The notes: generated by a model from the sequence alone, not told the origin. Shown: positions 53,647 through 62,809, numbered from the stretch's first letter. The stretch: DNA of 64,000 nucleotides from Lachnospiraceae bacterium JLR.KK002 (GCA_036941025.1 JAYMNP010000001.1:3122501-3186500), one strand, 5' to 3'. Numbers and translations are program-made.

Positions 53647-54810
53647 TTACTGTAACAGTGACAGTACGCCCTGGTTAGACTGGTTAGCCTGTGCAAGCAT
53701 GGACTGGCCTGCCTGTGCAAGAATGTTGTTCTTGCTGTATTCAACCATTTCAGATGCCATATCTGTATCACGGATACGGGATTCTGCTGCCTGAGTATTC
53801 TCTGCTACATTATCCAGGTTGGCAATTGTATGCTCAAGTCTGTTCTGTAATGCTCCAAGTGCAGATCTCTGGCTGGATACATTGTTGATTGCATTCTGAA
53901 CCATTGTAATGGTTCCGGTTGCCTGCTGGTAATCTCTTACGTTCGGTGAGCTAACTGTTGTAGCCGGCTTGCTTGCAACTGCGAAAACCTGTGCTGCACA
54001 TGCTGCAAGGTTTGCTGCACATGCTCTTACCAGACCGGATAATGTGGTAATGGTTCCATTGTTTGTTTTGAAATATGCTGTCTTTGTATTACCTGCAGAA
54101 TAAAGTGCACCAACCTGTGTAGTACATGCTGCAAGGTTCGCAATAGATGCTCTCAGCTTTGCAGAACCAGCTGTACCGCTTGCCTTAGTGGTCGCATCAG
54201 CAGCTGTATAGGTACCAGCTTCATTTTTAACTTTCTGGTTCTTCACAACTTCATTGGTTGTCAGATAACCAGACATTGCTCCTACCTGGGTAGGTTTGAT
54301 TCCGATTGCTGCTGCATTCATTGCTGCAATATTGATGGTAATCTTCTGATTCTGGTTTGCTCCTACCTGAAGGTTCTTTCCGGTAAAGCTGCCATCTAAC
54401 AGAGACTGTTTATTGAACTGTGTGGTTGCGGAAATACGGTCAAGCTCTTCTACCAGTGCGCTTAACTCCTGATTGATTGCGTCACGGTCAACGTTCTGGT
54501 TGGTGTCATTTGCTCCCTGTACTGCCAGTTCATTCATTCTCTGAAGAATGCTGTGAGCTTCATTCAGCGCGCCTTCTGCTGTCTGAATCAATGATACGCC
54601 ATCCTGTGCGTTAGAGGATGCTTTGTTCAGTCCTCTGATCTGGCTTCTCATCTTCTCGGAAATCTTTAATCCTGCTGCATCATCGCCTGCACGGTTGATT
54701 CTGTATCCGGATGATAATTTCTCAGATGATTTTGCCTGTGTGCTTGTGGTAACGCCTAACTGACGGTTCGCGTTCATTGCTGTAAGATTGTGCTGTACTA
54801 CCATTGCCAT
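53647..54810 (-). CDS. fliC: flagellin, copy 2
   Basis: 387 aa from ATG 54810. N- and C-terminal parts match copy 1 nearly base for base. The core is about 17 residues longer, starting VKNEAGTYTAADATTKASG, and keeps three cysteines at the same places (NLAACTTQ, VRACAANLAAC). A strong sigma28 promoter lies about 200 bp upstream, so it is the first gene of the pair. Major filament protein by family. The TLR5-contact segment reads LQRMNELAVQ, with N where activating flagellins have R. Confidence 0.95.
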   Translation of the reverse strand: MAMVVQHNLTAMNANRQLGVTTSTQAKSSEKLSSGYRINRAGDDAAGLKISEKMRSQIRGLNKASSNAQDGVSLIQTAEGALNEAHSILQRMNELAVQGANDTNQNVDRDAINQELSALVEELDRISATTQFNKQSLLDGSFTGKNLQVGANQNQKITINIAAMNAAAIGIKPTQVGAMSGYLTTNEVVKNQKVKNEAGTYTAADATTKASGTAGSAKLRASIANLAACTTQVGALYSAGNTKTAYFKTNNGTITTLSGLVRACAANLAACAAQVFAVASKPATTVSSPNVRDYQQATGTITMVQNAINNVSSQRSALGALQNRLEHTIANLDNVAENTQAAESRIRDTDMASEMVEYSKNNILAQAGQSMLAQANQSNQGVLSLLQ

Positions 54811-54834
54811 AATGTTTTCCTCCTTGAATTTAAC

Positions 54835-54850
54835 GCAGCTTCCATGCTGC
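54835..54850 (-). promoter_or_regulatory. CsrA-site-like hairpin in flagellin 2 leader
   Basis: GCAGC-AUGGAA-GCUGC with GGA in the loop, 10 nt before AAGGAGGA. Same layout as in the other flagellin and in units A and B. Confidence 0.65.
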
Positions 54851-55010
54851 ATGTGATATTTTTATAATCATCTGCCTGTATATAATACAGATGACCATTC
54901 TGCCGAAGCAGTTTTTCGTTCTGTTCCCTGAGGCTTCTGAACAGCCTTCCGGAAACTTTATGCAACTCTTTCTTCAGTTGTAACAGTTGCACTTCTGACT
55001 TACATTATTT

Positions 55011-55037
55011 TTATCGGTTCTTTTTGAAAAGAGTTTA
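55011..55037 (-). promoter_or_regulatory. sigma28 promoter of the flagellin genes
   Basis: TAAA (55034-55037), 15-bp spacer, ACCGATAA (55011-55018) on the minus strand. Only the first base of the -10 differs from GCCGATAA. The leader would be about 200 nt long. Confidence 0.85.
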
Positions 55038-55066
55038 TACTTTTTTACATTTAATTTTACTTTTTG

Positions 55067-56773
55067 TCATGTACTGCATTCCACTGCCACTTTACAGCTT
55101 TTCTTATAGCAGGCAATGCCAAATTTATAGATTGTTTTTATCTCTTCCTGTTTCAAAAGTGATTCATATCCCTTTTTTTCAATCTGTTCCATCGCCTGAC
55201 TGCAGGCAGCGTCAAAGGTTCCGTTTTCAGCATATTTTATTTCTATAATACATCCGGTCTTCTCCGATGGAATGATAAGCATAATATCCATATGACCAAC
55301 CCCGGATTCTGCATTTGACTTTACAATCCAGCTCTCTTCTGCCCTCATCAGCCCAAGCAGCATTCCATGGTAAAAATTTTCCTTCATTTCTTTTCTGACA
55401 TAAGTATCACGAATACTGATGGATTCTTCCATAAAACTATTGAACAATACCTGAACCGTATTCCCATTCCCTTCTTTTACTGCTGTGCAGAACTTCTGCC
55501 ACCGCTCCGTATTACTCACCATTTTCTTCTCAAACCAGGCCAGAATTTTTTCTTCATAGATTCCAAGAATTTCCCTGTTCGGAATAACCAGCTCGTGAAT
55601 CCTGCCAGCTGATTCCCCTGCATCTGTAAGATAACCGGTTGCATAAAGTATACTCCACAGATACATCTGCTTTTTCTGCCTGTTCCCGTTGTCAAAATCT
55701 GAATATGTCAGTCCTGAAATCAGCGGTTTTTCTATGGATTCACCAGATATAAGCGCTTCCATTTCTGTTCTCGTGGCTTCGGTAGAATGTTCCAGAATAT
55801 CTTTCACAATACTGTTACTGCTGCTGTTCTCCCAATGTGATTCCATCCAGGCACTTTCTGATTCACAAAATTTATCGCACTGATTAAGTACATCCCAGGG
55901 GCAGTAAACATGAACATTTCCGAATCGATATCCATCATACCACTCTCTGAATAATGCGATCTTCTCTCCCAAATCATAATAGTCCAGCAATTTGGTTACT
56001 TCCTGATCTGTAAAACCAAAATATTCTGCAAAACGGACATCCGAAACTGTCCGAACTTTGAAATTATTCAGTCCTGTAAAAATACTTTCTCTGGCAATCT
56101 GAAGGCAGCCTGTTATCACTGCAAACTCAAGATTCTCATTTGTTTTAAGGGCCTGGCTGAATATGGAACGAATCAAATCTACCATTTGCAGATAGTATCC
56201 ATTATGATATGCTTTGTCCAGCGGCACATCATACTCATCAATCAGTACAATAGCAGATACCCCATAATGTTTTCGCAACAGTCTTGTTAACAGTTTCAGG
56301 CTATGATGGAGATCAGAGGATTTCTCCAACCGATTTTTTATCAAGTGTTCCAGCTTTTCCTGATCATGGGGCATTAATCGGTCGCTTTTCATAAGAAAAT
56401 CCAATCTTGCAGCTTCTTCGCTGACAACCGTACACAGCGCATCATATGCAGCCTGAAAGTTTTCCCCTCCAACGTCTTTCAGACTGACAGAGATAACAGG
56501 ATATTTTCCCATATATTGTTCACACAGTTCTTTTTCTTCTGCAATTTCAAGCCCTTCAAACAATGAAGGATCCGTGTCAATCTCAAAAAATGTTTTCAGC
56601 ATATCCAGGTTTAAACTTTTCCCAAAGCGCCGGGGACGCGTAAAAAGGTTTACACTGCCTCTGGTTCTCAGCAGTTCACTGATAAAACCTGTTTTATCCA
56701 CGTAATAGAATCCTTTCGTTCTGATATTTCGAAAAAATTCTTCTCCTATCGGGAGTTTTTTCCTTTCTTTCAC
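55067..56773 (-). CDS. AAA-ATPase-like protein with C-terminal PD-(D/E)XK domain (DUF1703 type)
   Basis: About 568 aa from GTG 56773 (GAGGTG 7 nt upstream); a GTG at 56821 lies at the edge of a terminator stem and is less likely. Motifs: FYYVDKTGFI, FTRPRRFGKSLNLDM (P-loop-like), IVLIDEYDVPLD (Walker B), and C-terminal GHMDIMLIIPS with CIIEIKYAE (nuclease core). Paralog of the 8564 protein. It sits between the flagellar chaperone gene and the flagellins, with no evident link to motility. Function unknown. Confidence 0.78.
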   Translation of the reverse strand: MKERKKLPIGEEFFRNIRTKGFYYVDKTGFISELLRTRGSVNLFTRPRRFGKSLNLDMLKTFFEIDTDPSLFEGLEIAEEKELCEQYMGKYPVISVSLKDVGGENFQAAYDALCTVVSEEAARLDFLMKSDRLMPHDQEKLEHLIKNRLEKSSDLHHSLKLLTRLLRKHYGVSAIVLIDEYDVPLDKAYHNGYYLQMVDLIRSIFSQALKTNENLEFAVITGCLQIARESIFTGLNNFKVRTVSDVRFAEYFGFTDQEVTKLLDYYDLGEKIALFREWYDGYRFGNVHVYCPWDVLNQCDKFCESESAWMESHWENSSSNSIVKDILEHSTEATRTEMEALISGESIEKPLISGLTYSDFDNGNRQKKQMYLWSILYATGYLTDAGESAGRIHELVIPNREILGIYEEKILAWFEKKMVSNTERWQKFCTAVKEGNGNTVQVLFNSFMEESISIRDTYVRKEMKENFYHGMLLGLMRAEESWIVKSNAESGVGHMDIMLIIPSEKTGCIIEIKYAENGTFDAACSQAMEQIEKKGYESLLKQEEIKTIYKFGIACYKKSCKVAVECST

Positions 56774-56824
56774 AATTTTCACCTCTTTTCGGATATCAGT
56801 TTTTCCATCTGTACATAACACAAT

Positions 56825-56850
56825 CCCCTCCGGACATCCGTCCGGAGGGG
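56825..56850 (-). terminator. stem-loop after the fliD operon
   Basis: CCCCTCCGGAC pairs perfectly with GTCCGGAGGGG, loop 4 nt. It lies 11 bp after the FliT/FlgN-like stop. The minus strand has only a weak U-tract (ATTGTGTT), but the 11-bp GC-rich stem is strong. Confidence 0.7.
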
Positions 56851-56860
56851 TATCTGCTTT

Positions 56861-57337
56861 TTATTTCTTTTTGTCCATAAACTGAGCGTCTACATAATTC
56901 AGCTTTGCCATATTGGTATAATACTGCTTCGCTACCGTAGAAGAATTCCTCATACTTTTTACTTTTTTCCGTTCCTGAGAAAAGCGACGCTCCACCAGTC
57001 TCCGGTTACGAACTTCTTCACTCTGAATCGTCACGGATTTCTCCGTAATTTCCGTGATAAGCTGCTTCATAAGCAGAATATCTTCTTTATGGGCCTGTTT
57101 TTCTGTTTCCAGAACAGCTTTCACACGACTGTACAGTTCTTCGAACCCTTCATCCAGAAAATTAATGTGATCAATCAGGTTCCCCTTTTCCTCCACGTTC
57201 TGCTCAAAGGCACCTCCGTCAAACTCTTCCTGTTCCAGAATCTGCTGCTGTTCTTTATTCTTCTCAATAATTTCATCCAGAACCTGCACCTTTTTCTGAA
57301 GGCTCTGAATCATAACGCTTACATAATCATTTCCCAT
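56861..57337 (-). CDS. FliT/FlgN-like flagellar chaperone (probable)
   Basis: 158 aa, long coiled-coil helices (VLDEIIEKNKEQQQILEQEE; EKGNLIDHINFLDEGFEELY). The EKxxLIxxIxxLDxGFExLY pattern is typical of FlgN/FliT-type export chaperones in Clostridia. It is encoded 1 bp after fliS and completes the usual fliD-fliS-fliT order. It probably binds FliD or hook-associated proteins before export. No membrane segment. Confidence 0.65.
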   Translation of the reverse strand: MGNDYVSVMIQSLQKKVQVLDEIIEKNKEQQQILEQEEFDGGAFEQNVEEKGNLIDHINFLDEGFEELYSRVKAVLETEKQAHKEDILLMKQLITEITEKSVTIQSEEVRNRRLVERRFSQERKKVKSMRNSSTVAKQYYTNMAKLNYVDAQFMDKKK

Positions 57338-57338
57338 A

Positions 57339-57725
57339 TTATTCCGCCTTTGCAGCTTTATTCTGCCCCATCACTTCTTTCCAGGTGTCGCGCATGGTAC
57401 GAAGATGGGACAGCACTTCTTCCAGAATCTCTTTGTCTTTCTTCAGATTTGCCTCGACCAGACGGTCCATGATGTAATTGTAAACATTTTCAAAATCTCT
57501 GGCAACTTCATATTTATGATCCAGTGTTGACAAAAATTCTGAAATAATATTTTCAACTTTCGTAATATTATTATGTGCTTTTTCCACATTTTTTTCTTCA
57601 ATTGCAACTATCGCAATATTACAGAATTTGATTGCCCCTTCATAGAGCATCAATGTCAGCTCCGCAGGGGAAGCTGTCATAATTTTGTTCCTTGCATAGG
57701 CATCATATCCTCTGTTCGCTATCAC
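57339..57725 (-). CDS. fliS: flagellar export chaperone FliS
   Basis: 128 aa. The family hallmarks are YARNKIMTASPAELTLMLYEGAIKFCNIA at the N-terminus and LDHKYEVARDFENVYNYIMDRLVEAN in the middle. FliS binds the flagellin C-terminus in the cytosol and keeps it unfolded for export. It follows fliD by 15 bp. Confidence 0.95.
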   Translation of the reverse strand: MIANRGYDAYARNKIMTASPAELTLMLYEGAIKFCNIAIVAIEEKNVEKAHNNITKVENIISEFLSTLDHKYEVARDFENVYNYIMDRLVEANLKKDKEILEEVLSHLRTMRDTWKEVMGQNKAAKAE

Positions 57726-57740
57726 GTTATGTCCTCCTTA

Positions 57741-59675
57741 TCAGCCTCCGAACAATGAAGAAAGTGAATTTGTCTGAGACTGCAGTTTTCCAAGTGCAGT
57801 TTCCATGGCAGCAAATTTCTTATAATAGGCTTCTTCCATGGCCTGTAATTTTTCTTCCCATTTCTTAATAGTCTTGGTGTATTCGTCATACTCGGCCTGC
57901 ATCTGTTTGTCATTGTAAACCTTATAGATACTGCTGGAACTGGTAGCCTGCATTTTCTCATGAAGGCCGTCATAAACAGTATTTGCAAGCTGTGTAAAGA
58001 AACTTGCCACTCCGTCGGGATCTTCGGCAATCATTTTGCGCAGTTTGTCATCATTACCGGAAGAAACAGCATCATCTTCATCATGGTCAATATGATATGC
58101 ATAAGACTCATTTTCTGCCGCATTAAAATATCCTGCTGTTTTAATTCCGAAAGAAGCAAGACTGTATTTTTTGCCGTCTACCTCAAAAACTTTTGCCATG
58201 TTCATGGACATATTGCTCATTACGGAGCGCAGTGTCTCATCCCGTCTTAAAATGGAGTCTTTGATCTTGGTCTCCCACTTTTCTATTTCCTTCTCGGACA
58301 TGGCTTCTTTCTCATCATCCGTCAGAGGTTCATATCCCTTGGCAGCAGGAGCATTATAAGCAGATTCCATGGAATTCATCAGTTCATTGTATTCCTTAAA
58401 GAAACTCTTAATCATATCATAGACACCATCCACGTCTGTGGATGTGGTAATAGTCATTGCTCCATTGCTGACGCCTGTAGCTGTAATATTCAGACCATTG
58501 ATGGAAAAATCATTGGATTCTCCCTCAAACAGCGCGCCATTCAGAATAATCTGAGCATTCGTAGCATCCTGCTTGGTGGCAAGATTCATACCTGAAGTTT
58601 CAACCGCACCGGCGTCCTGATAGTCTTTCTTTGTAGCCAGTCCAAGGCTGTCTGCAACTTTAAAACTGTCATCCGGCTTGCCGTCCGGGCCTTTACCTGC
58701 AACCAGTTCCACGGCATCCGTTCCGTTTTTGGAACTCAGGTTAAATCCGCCTTTTGCAGAATCGTATTCCAGCTTCATGCCGGTGGCATCAAAATCATTG
58801 ATGAGGCTGTTCCATGTACTGTTCTCATCAACGGTTATTGTCTTTTCAACACCTCCCACGTTAAACTTCATGGTTCCGGTGGGAATTTTATAACTGAGTG
58901 CCAGAAGATTGTTCAGGTCATTTGACGGAGAGGTACTGTCCAGATCCAAACCATTAAATTTACTGCTTCCTGAAATCATGCCATTGGATGAGAACGCATA
59001 ATCTCCTCCGGCTGCTTCAAAATTCTCTTCTGTTGCCAGTCCAAGGCTGTTCAGCATATTAAATGCTGCCGTATCCCCTTCGTTTACTACAAAACTGAAA
59101 TCATTTCCTACTCCGGTAGTTTTTGAACTTAAAATAAATCTCTGCTGGGTTACGTCGAAATTTGCAGAAATACCTTTTTCACCTAATGCTTTTGTCAAAT
59201 CAGCCACGGTATCTGTTGCATTCACAAATATGGTTTTTCTTTCACCACCCACATCAAAAGTCAGATTCCCGCTTTTCACGCCCAGAGCAGAGAGACTTGT
59301 ATCGTTTGTAATCTGTCCGCCATAAGCCTGCTTAATTTTTCCTCCGGTCAGATACCCGGCAGTTGCCAGCCTCTTTACTTCCAGAGTCTGAGTTCCGTTG
59401 ACAACACCGGCCCCTGCTGTTACCTTTGCCTTAGTCTCGTCAGATACGGTAGTTGTCTTCTTGTTAAAGTTACCTACCCGGCGCATATTTGACAGGGTCT
59501 TGCTGTAGAAATTGTAAATCTTGGTATTCATGTCTTTCCAGGATTCCTGCTTCCAGGAAAGTTTGGTCTGAGCCTTTGTATATTTATCCTGTTTGGTACG
59601 ATACGCTGATACCAGTTCCTGTACAATGGCATCCGTATCAAGTCCTGAATTTAATCCAGAAAGTCTGATTGGCAT
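57741..59675 (-). CDS. fliD: flagellar filament cap protein FliD (HAP2)
   Basis: 644 aa, within the normal range for FliD. The N-terminus (RLSGLNSGLDTDAIVQELVSAY) is the FliD_N signature, followed by SWKQESWKDMNTKIYNFYSKTL. The C-terminal FliD_C domain ends in coiled helices (IKKWEEKLQAMEEAYYKKFAAMETALGKLQSQ). It caps the filament tip and guides flagellin assembly. It lies 11 bp after flaG. Confidence 0.95.
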   Translation of the reverse strand: MPIRLSGLNSGLDTDAIVQELVSAYRTKQDKYTKAQTKLSWKQESWKDMNTKIYNFYSKTLSNMRRVGNFNKKTTTVSDETKAKVTAGAGVVNGTQTLEVKRLATAGYLTGGKIKQAYGGQITNDTSLSALGVKSGNLTFDVGGERKTIFVNATDTVADLTKALGEKGISANFDVTQQRFILSSKTTGVGNDFSFVVNEGDTAAFNMLNSLGLATEENFEAAGGDYAFSSNGMISGSSKFNGLDLDSTSPSNDLNNLLALSYKIPTGTMKFNVGGVEKTITVDENSTWNSLINDFDATGMKLEYDSAKGGFNLSSKNGTDAVELVAGKGPDGKPDDSFKVADSLGLATKKDYQDAGAVETSGMNLATKQDATNAQIILNGALFEGESNDFSINGLNITATGVSNGAMTITTSTDVDGVYDMIKSFFKEYNELMNSMESAYNAPAAKGYEPLTDDEKEAMSEKEIEKWETKIKDSILRRDETLRSVMSNMSMNMAKVFEVDGKKYSLASFGIKTAGYFNAAENESYAYHIDHDEDDAVSSGNDDKLRKMIAEDPDGVASFFTQLANTVYDGLHEKMQATSSSSIYKVYNDKQMQAEYDEYTKTIKKWEEKLQAMEEAYYKKFAAMETALGKLQSQTNSLSSLFGG

Positions 59676-59686
59676 ATTTCTTCCTC

Positions 59687-60163
59687 CTATCCTCGTTCAT
59701 CTATCATAATTCCCGCTAATTCCCATACTTTTGCAATCATATCCAGCGTCTCTTCCGGCGGAAATTCCCGAATCACTTCTTTGGTTCCTTTGTCTACCAC
59801 CTTAATGGTGACCCGGTTGGTGGCGTCATGTATACCGAAAATAAGTTCTGAGTTCTTCGCCTTCCGGTTTACTTCCTCCACTGCACGCTTCATGCTGTTT
59901 TTCTTCTTCGCCATCTCCTGCGCTTCTATGGGACTTTGCTTTTCTTCTCCTGAAACTCCTGCTTTCTCTGAAACCCCGGTCTTTTCCAATACTCTGTTTT
60001 TCTCCGGAATCACAGCGTCCGGCAAAGTCATTTTCCGCTCTGCCTGCGGTGTTTCAGGGCTTCCTGCAGTTTCCTGTCTGGTAACCACTTCCTGTTTAAC
60101 AGGCACCTCCGGCCCACTTCCCTGATAAGGCGCGGATGATGTACTTACCTTTCGAACTTCCAT
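59687..60163 (-). CDS. flaG: FlaG-family flagellar protein
   Basis: 158 aa. The C-terminal 65 residues (ELIFGIHDATNRVTIKVVDKGTKEVIREFPPEETLDMI, then GIMIDERG) are the FlaG domain. The N-terminal half is low-complexity and probably disordered. FlaG affects filament length in other bacteria. GGAGGTG precedes ATG 60163. It is the first gene of the flaG-fliD-fliS-fliT operon. Confidence 0.88.
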   Translation of the reverse strand: MEVRKVSTSSAPYQGSGPEVPVKQEVVTRQETAGSPETPQAERKMTLPDAVIPEKNRVLEKTGVSEKAGVSGEEKQSPIEAQEMAKKKNSMKRAVEEVNRKAKNSELIFGIHDATNRVTIKVVDKGTKEVIREFPPEETLDMIAKVWELAGIMIDERG

Positions 60164-60213
60164 ACTATCACCTCCGTGTGAAACATGACCGTTATAGTTT
60201 TATCTCTTATTAT

Positions 60214-60240
60214 ATATCGGTCGTCTGACAGAAAAATTAA
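60214..60240 (-). promoter_or_regulatory. sigma28 promoter of the flaG-fliD operon
   Basis: TTAA (60237-60240), 15-bp spacer, ACCGATAT (60214-60221) on the minus strand. The -35 element is a one-base variant of TAAA shifted in register, so it is weaker than the flagellin promoter. An AT-rich inverted repeat (60229-60261) overlaps it and could end the upstream sigma-factor transcript. Confidence 0.6.
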
Positions 60241-60727
60241 GAACTATCCCTTAATTTTCAGCTTACATCCCTCTGTCTGCAGGCTGGCCGCATGTTCAGA
60301 TAAGGCTGTCAAAAACCGCAGCATACGTCAGCGATTCAGTTGTCTTTCTTTTTCTCATTCCACAGCCCGTTTTCTTCCACTATGGCCCTCAGCTTTTCCC
60401 TGGCTCTTTTGGCCAGATGTCTGACATTATCTTCTGTTTTCCCCAGGACTTCCGCAATCTCTTTCGTGCTCATATCATAATAATATTGCAGAATCAGCAC
60501 TTCCTGATAGGAAACTTTCAGTTTTTTCAGAAGACTCACCAGAGCTTTCTGTTCTTCCGCCTCCTCCAGAATTAATGCCACATCTTTGTCAAAAATATCT
60601 TCCTGTGTCCATGACTCATCCAGCTCCACTTCCCCTCGCTTCTGTCTCTGCCTGTACAGGTCGAACGTTCTGTGCCGCAACGTGAGTTTTATGTAATACC
60701 ATGCTTTGTGAGGTTCCGCGTTAATTA

Positions 60728-62332
60728 GTGTCTGCTGATTAAGTAGCTATCTGCAACTTCCAACTCTTACATCTGCTCCGGTCATGCCAGAATCGGAACA
60801 GATGCAAAAGAGCGCAAAGTATTCGCCTCTGAATCCTGAACAGATTCGTCACGAATACAGATAATGCAATAGAAGTCAGCTGCGTTTCTTCCAGTTTTGT
60901 GGTAATGCAGCTCATACCATAGCAGCGTTTGCTCAGGCTGAAGGTGCGCTCCACTTCGATTCTATCGGTATTATCCTGATACTCTTGCTTTTTATCAACT
61001 TTTGCTGTGGCACTTGGTCTGCCCAGCTTTGGACCTGATAACCGGATCCCATGCTCCTTGCAATAACTCCTGTTTTCCCTGGTCCGATATATCTGATCTG
61101 CCAGAACACGTTCCGGATAATAACCAGTACGTTCTTTGAAACGCTCTATTGCTTCAATCAGGCAGGTACTCTCGTTGTATGCCTCAAAAGATATTTTTTC
61201 GATACGCCCGTAACCTTCGCTGTCAAGACTGAGATCAAATTTTGCACCAAATTCAACAGGTGCTTTGACCTTACCTCTGACAATCGGTCGAAGCCATGGC
61301 TGCGCAATGCTTACAATGCGATGCTCCACAGAATGGACTCTGTTATCATACATATACTGTTGCTGTTCATGCAGCTTGATGATGGTAAGATACAAGTCGA
61401 TATCCTTACCTGCCATGGCGTATCCATCACTCATGAACTGTTCCAAATAGCCAAGATCTCTTTTCACATAGCCAAGCTGTCTGCGGATTGCGCTGCGGAT
61501 TTTCTTTGCCGTGTGCTTTCTGCTCTTGGCAAATGCAAGATACTCTTTTCTGGCGCGTTTGCGGTATCTTCTGGGCAGCTTAAGACCATAACATTTACAA
61601 AATCGGTAAATGATGTTTTCCAGCTTCTCTCTTGCTTCGTTCAAAAGCGAGATGTCCTGCGGATAACGTATGTTTGCAGGTGCACAGGTTGCATCAAGGG
61701 TCAGCGTTCCTTTGTTTGTATCTTCTTTTGCAGTACCATCATCACCGGATTTTCCTACGGATGGAGGAGTATGGTCATCTTTGTCATCATCCTTATGGGA
61801 AAGAAGATACTCGTTTACTTCCATCAGCATCTCTGCGGAAATGCGTTTACGGAAGAGAACCAGTGTACTTGCATCAAACGGAGCTTCTTCCCGAAATCCA
61901 GGAAGCCCGATAAAGTATTGCAGATACGGATTCTCTGCGATCTGTTCTACAAGCTCACGGTCGGAATACTGGAACTTGGTCTGGATGATCAGAGCTCCTA
62001 ATGCCATACGAAGAGGCTTGGCAACATTGCCCGTATCACTTGGAAACAGCTTGGCATATTTTACTTCAAACTCGTCCCATGGGATGCGGTCAGCCAGTTT
62101 GATCCAACGGTTATCCGGATTCATGTGGAGTCCCATAGGCTGGTTGAAATCGAGGAATGAATGCTGTAACTTGTCAATCGGTTTGTACATTGTTTTAGCT
62201 CCTTTATACTCAAAATCTGTAAAAAACTGCAAGAAAAACGATTTGTTTTCGTCAAAATCCTTGCAATTATTGTACCAGAAAACGGGGCAAAAGTCAGTAA
62301 AATCAAGTGTTTGCAACCTAATCAGCAGACAC
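60728..62332 (-). mobile_element. IS1182-type insertion sequence, 1605 bp
   Basis: Terminal inverted repeats begin GTGTCTGCTGATTA at both ends (14 bp perfect, then partial). The element is flanked by the 6-bp direct repeat TAATTA at 60722-60727 and 62333-62338. It carries one transposase gene and splits a sigma factor gene. Intact ends and open transposase indicate a recent insertion. Confidence 0.9.
60739..62190 (-). CDS. IS1182-family DDE transposase
   Basis: 483 aa from ATG 62190 with AAAGGAG upstream; an open frame extends a further 42 codons without a ribosome site. The N-terminal DUF772-like domain has ALGALIIQTKFQYSDRELVEQIAENPYLQYFIGL and the DDE core includes TLTLDATCAPANIRYPQD (first D), VLADQIYRTRENR (second D) and DRIEVERTFSLSKRCYG (E). 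It catalyses cut or copy of the element through the terminal repeats. All three acidic positions are visible. Confidence 0.92.
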   Translation of the reverse strand: MYKPIDKLQHSFLDFNQPMGLHMNPDNRWIKLADRIPWDEFEVKYAKLFPSDTGNVAKPLRMALGALIIQTKFQYSDRELVEQIAENPYLQYFIGLPGFREEAPFDASTLVLFRKRISAEMLMEVNEYLLSHKDDDKDDHTPPSVGKSGDDGTAKEDTNKGTLTLDATCAPANIRYPQDISLLNEAREKLENIIYRFCKCYGLKLPRRYRKRARKEYLAFAKSRKHTAKKIRSAIRRQLGYVKRDLGYLEQFMSDGYAMAGKDIDLYLTIIKLHEQQQYMYDNRVHSVEHRIVSIAQPWLRPIVRGKVKAPVEFGAKFDLSLDSEGYGRIEKISFEAYNESTCLIEAIERFKERTGYYPERVLADQIYRTRENRSYCKEHGIRLSGPKLGRPSATAKVDKKQEYQDNTDRIEVERTFSLSKRCYGMSCITTKLEETQLTSIALSVFVTNLFRIQRRILCALLHLFRFWHDRSRCKSWKLQIAT

Positions 62333-62766
62333 TAATTATCCGGTCCACATACTGTATCAGTAACACAAAGGTTTCATGCACCATATCTTCCGCATCGGAA
62401 GGATTGTGCAGAATGCTGTTTGCCATTCGGAACATGTCGTCCCGGTACTTCTCATAAATTTTCGTAAAAAATTTCCTTTCTTCATCTGTTTCCAACAGAA
62501 GCAGATATTGAAACATATCTCTCCCCTCCAGTAACTTCTTTTCTCTTTTGTGAATTTTAAAAGGTGCAAAATCTCTGCTGCTATCTTATATATAAACTTT
62601 ACACATTGTTTTGCCCCTTTTCAATCCCCACGCCGGAAAATTTGAAGAATTAATTCCTGTATTCCGAGAATTCCGGTATTTTTTATAAAAAACAGGGTGA
62701 GCAGGCATAATTATTTTGTCGCGCCGAGTGCGGATTTATCCTAAGTGGTACCAGGCTTGCCCGGGG

Positions 62767-62809
62767 GATACTTTCACGCTTTAGCGTGACAGGGTCTTTC
62801 CTGTAAGAA
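62767..62809. repeat. 43-bp repeat, second copy of the 40733 element
   Basis: GATACTTTCACGC(T)TTAGCGTGACAGGGTCTTTCCTGTAAGA differs from 40733-40775 at few positions and keeps the TCACGC/GCGTGA-type inner arms. Here the outer palindrome arms are lost. The open frame across it (62683-62871) is not credible as a gene. Confidence 0.7.

Larger units (their letters stand above)
60336..62516 (-). pseudogene. sigma-70-family (ECF-like) factor gene interrupted by an IS
   Basis: The N-terminal part starts at ATG 62516 (GGAGGGG upstream): sigma region 2 with FTKIYEKYRDDMFRMANSIL and DAEDMVHETF, stopping inside the IS end. The C-terminal part (60336-60721) resumes as INAEPHKAWYYIKLTLRHRTFDLYRQR and has region 4 with EIAEVLGKTEDNVRHLAKRAREKLR. 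Removing 60722-62332 or the equivalent copy of the duplication joins them in frame to 189 aa. The intact protein would direct RNA polymerase to some unknown regulon. The 5' fragment cannot act alone as a sigma factor. Confidence 0.88.

Noticed and set aside
61051..62001. Long plus-strand open frame (316 codons)
   Set aside because: It is antisense to the transposase, which has clear DDE motifs, a ribosome site and flanking terminal repeats.
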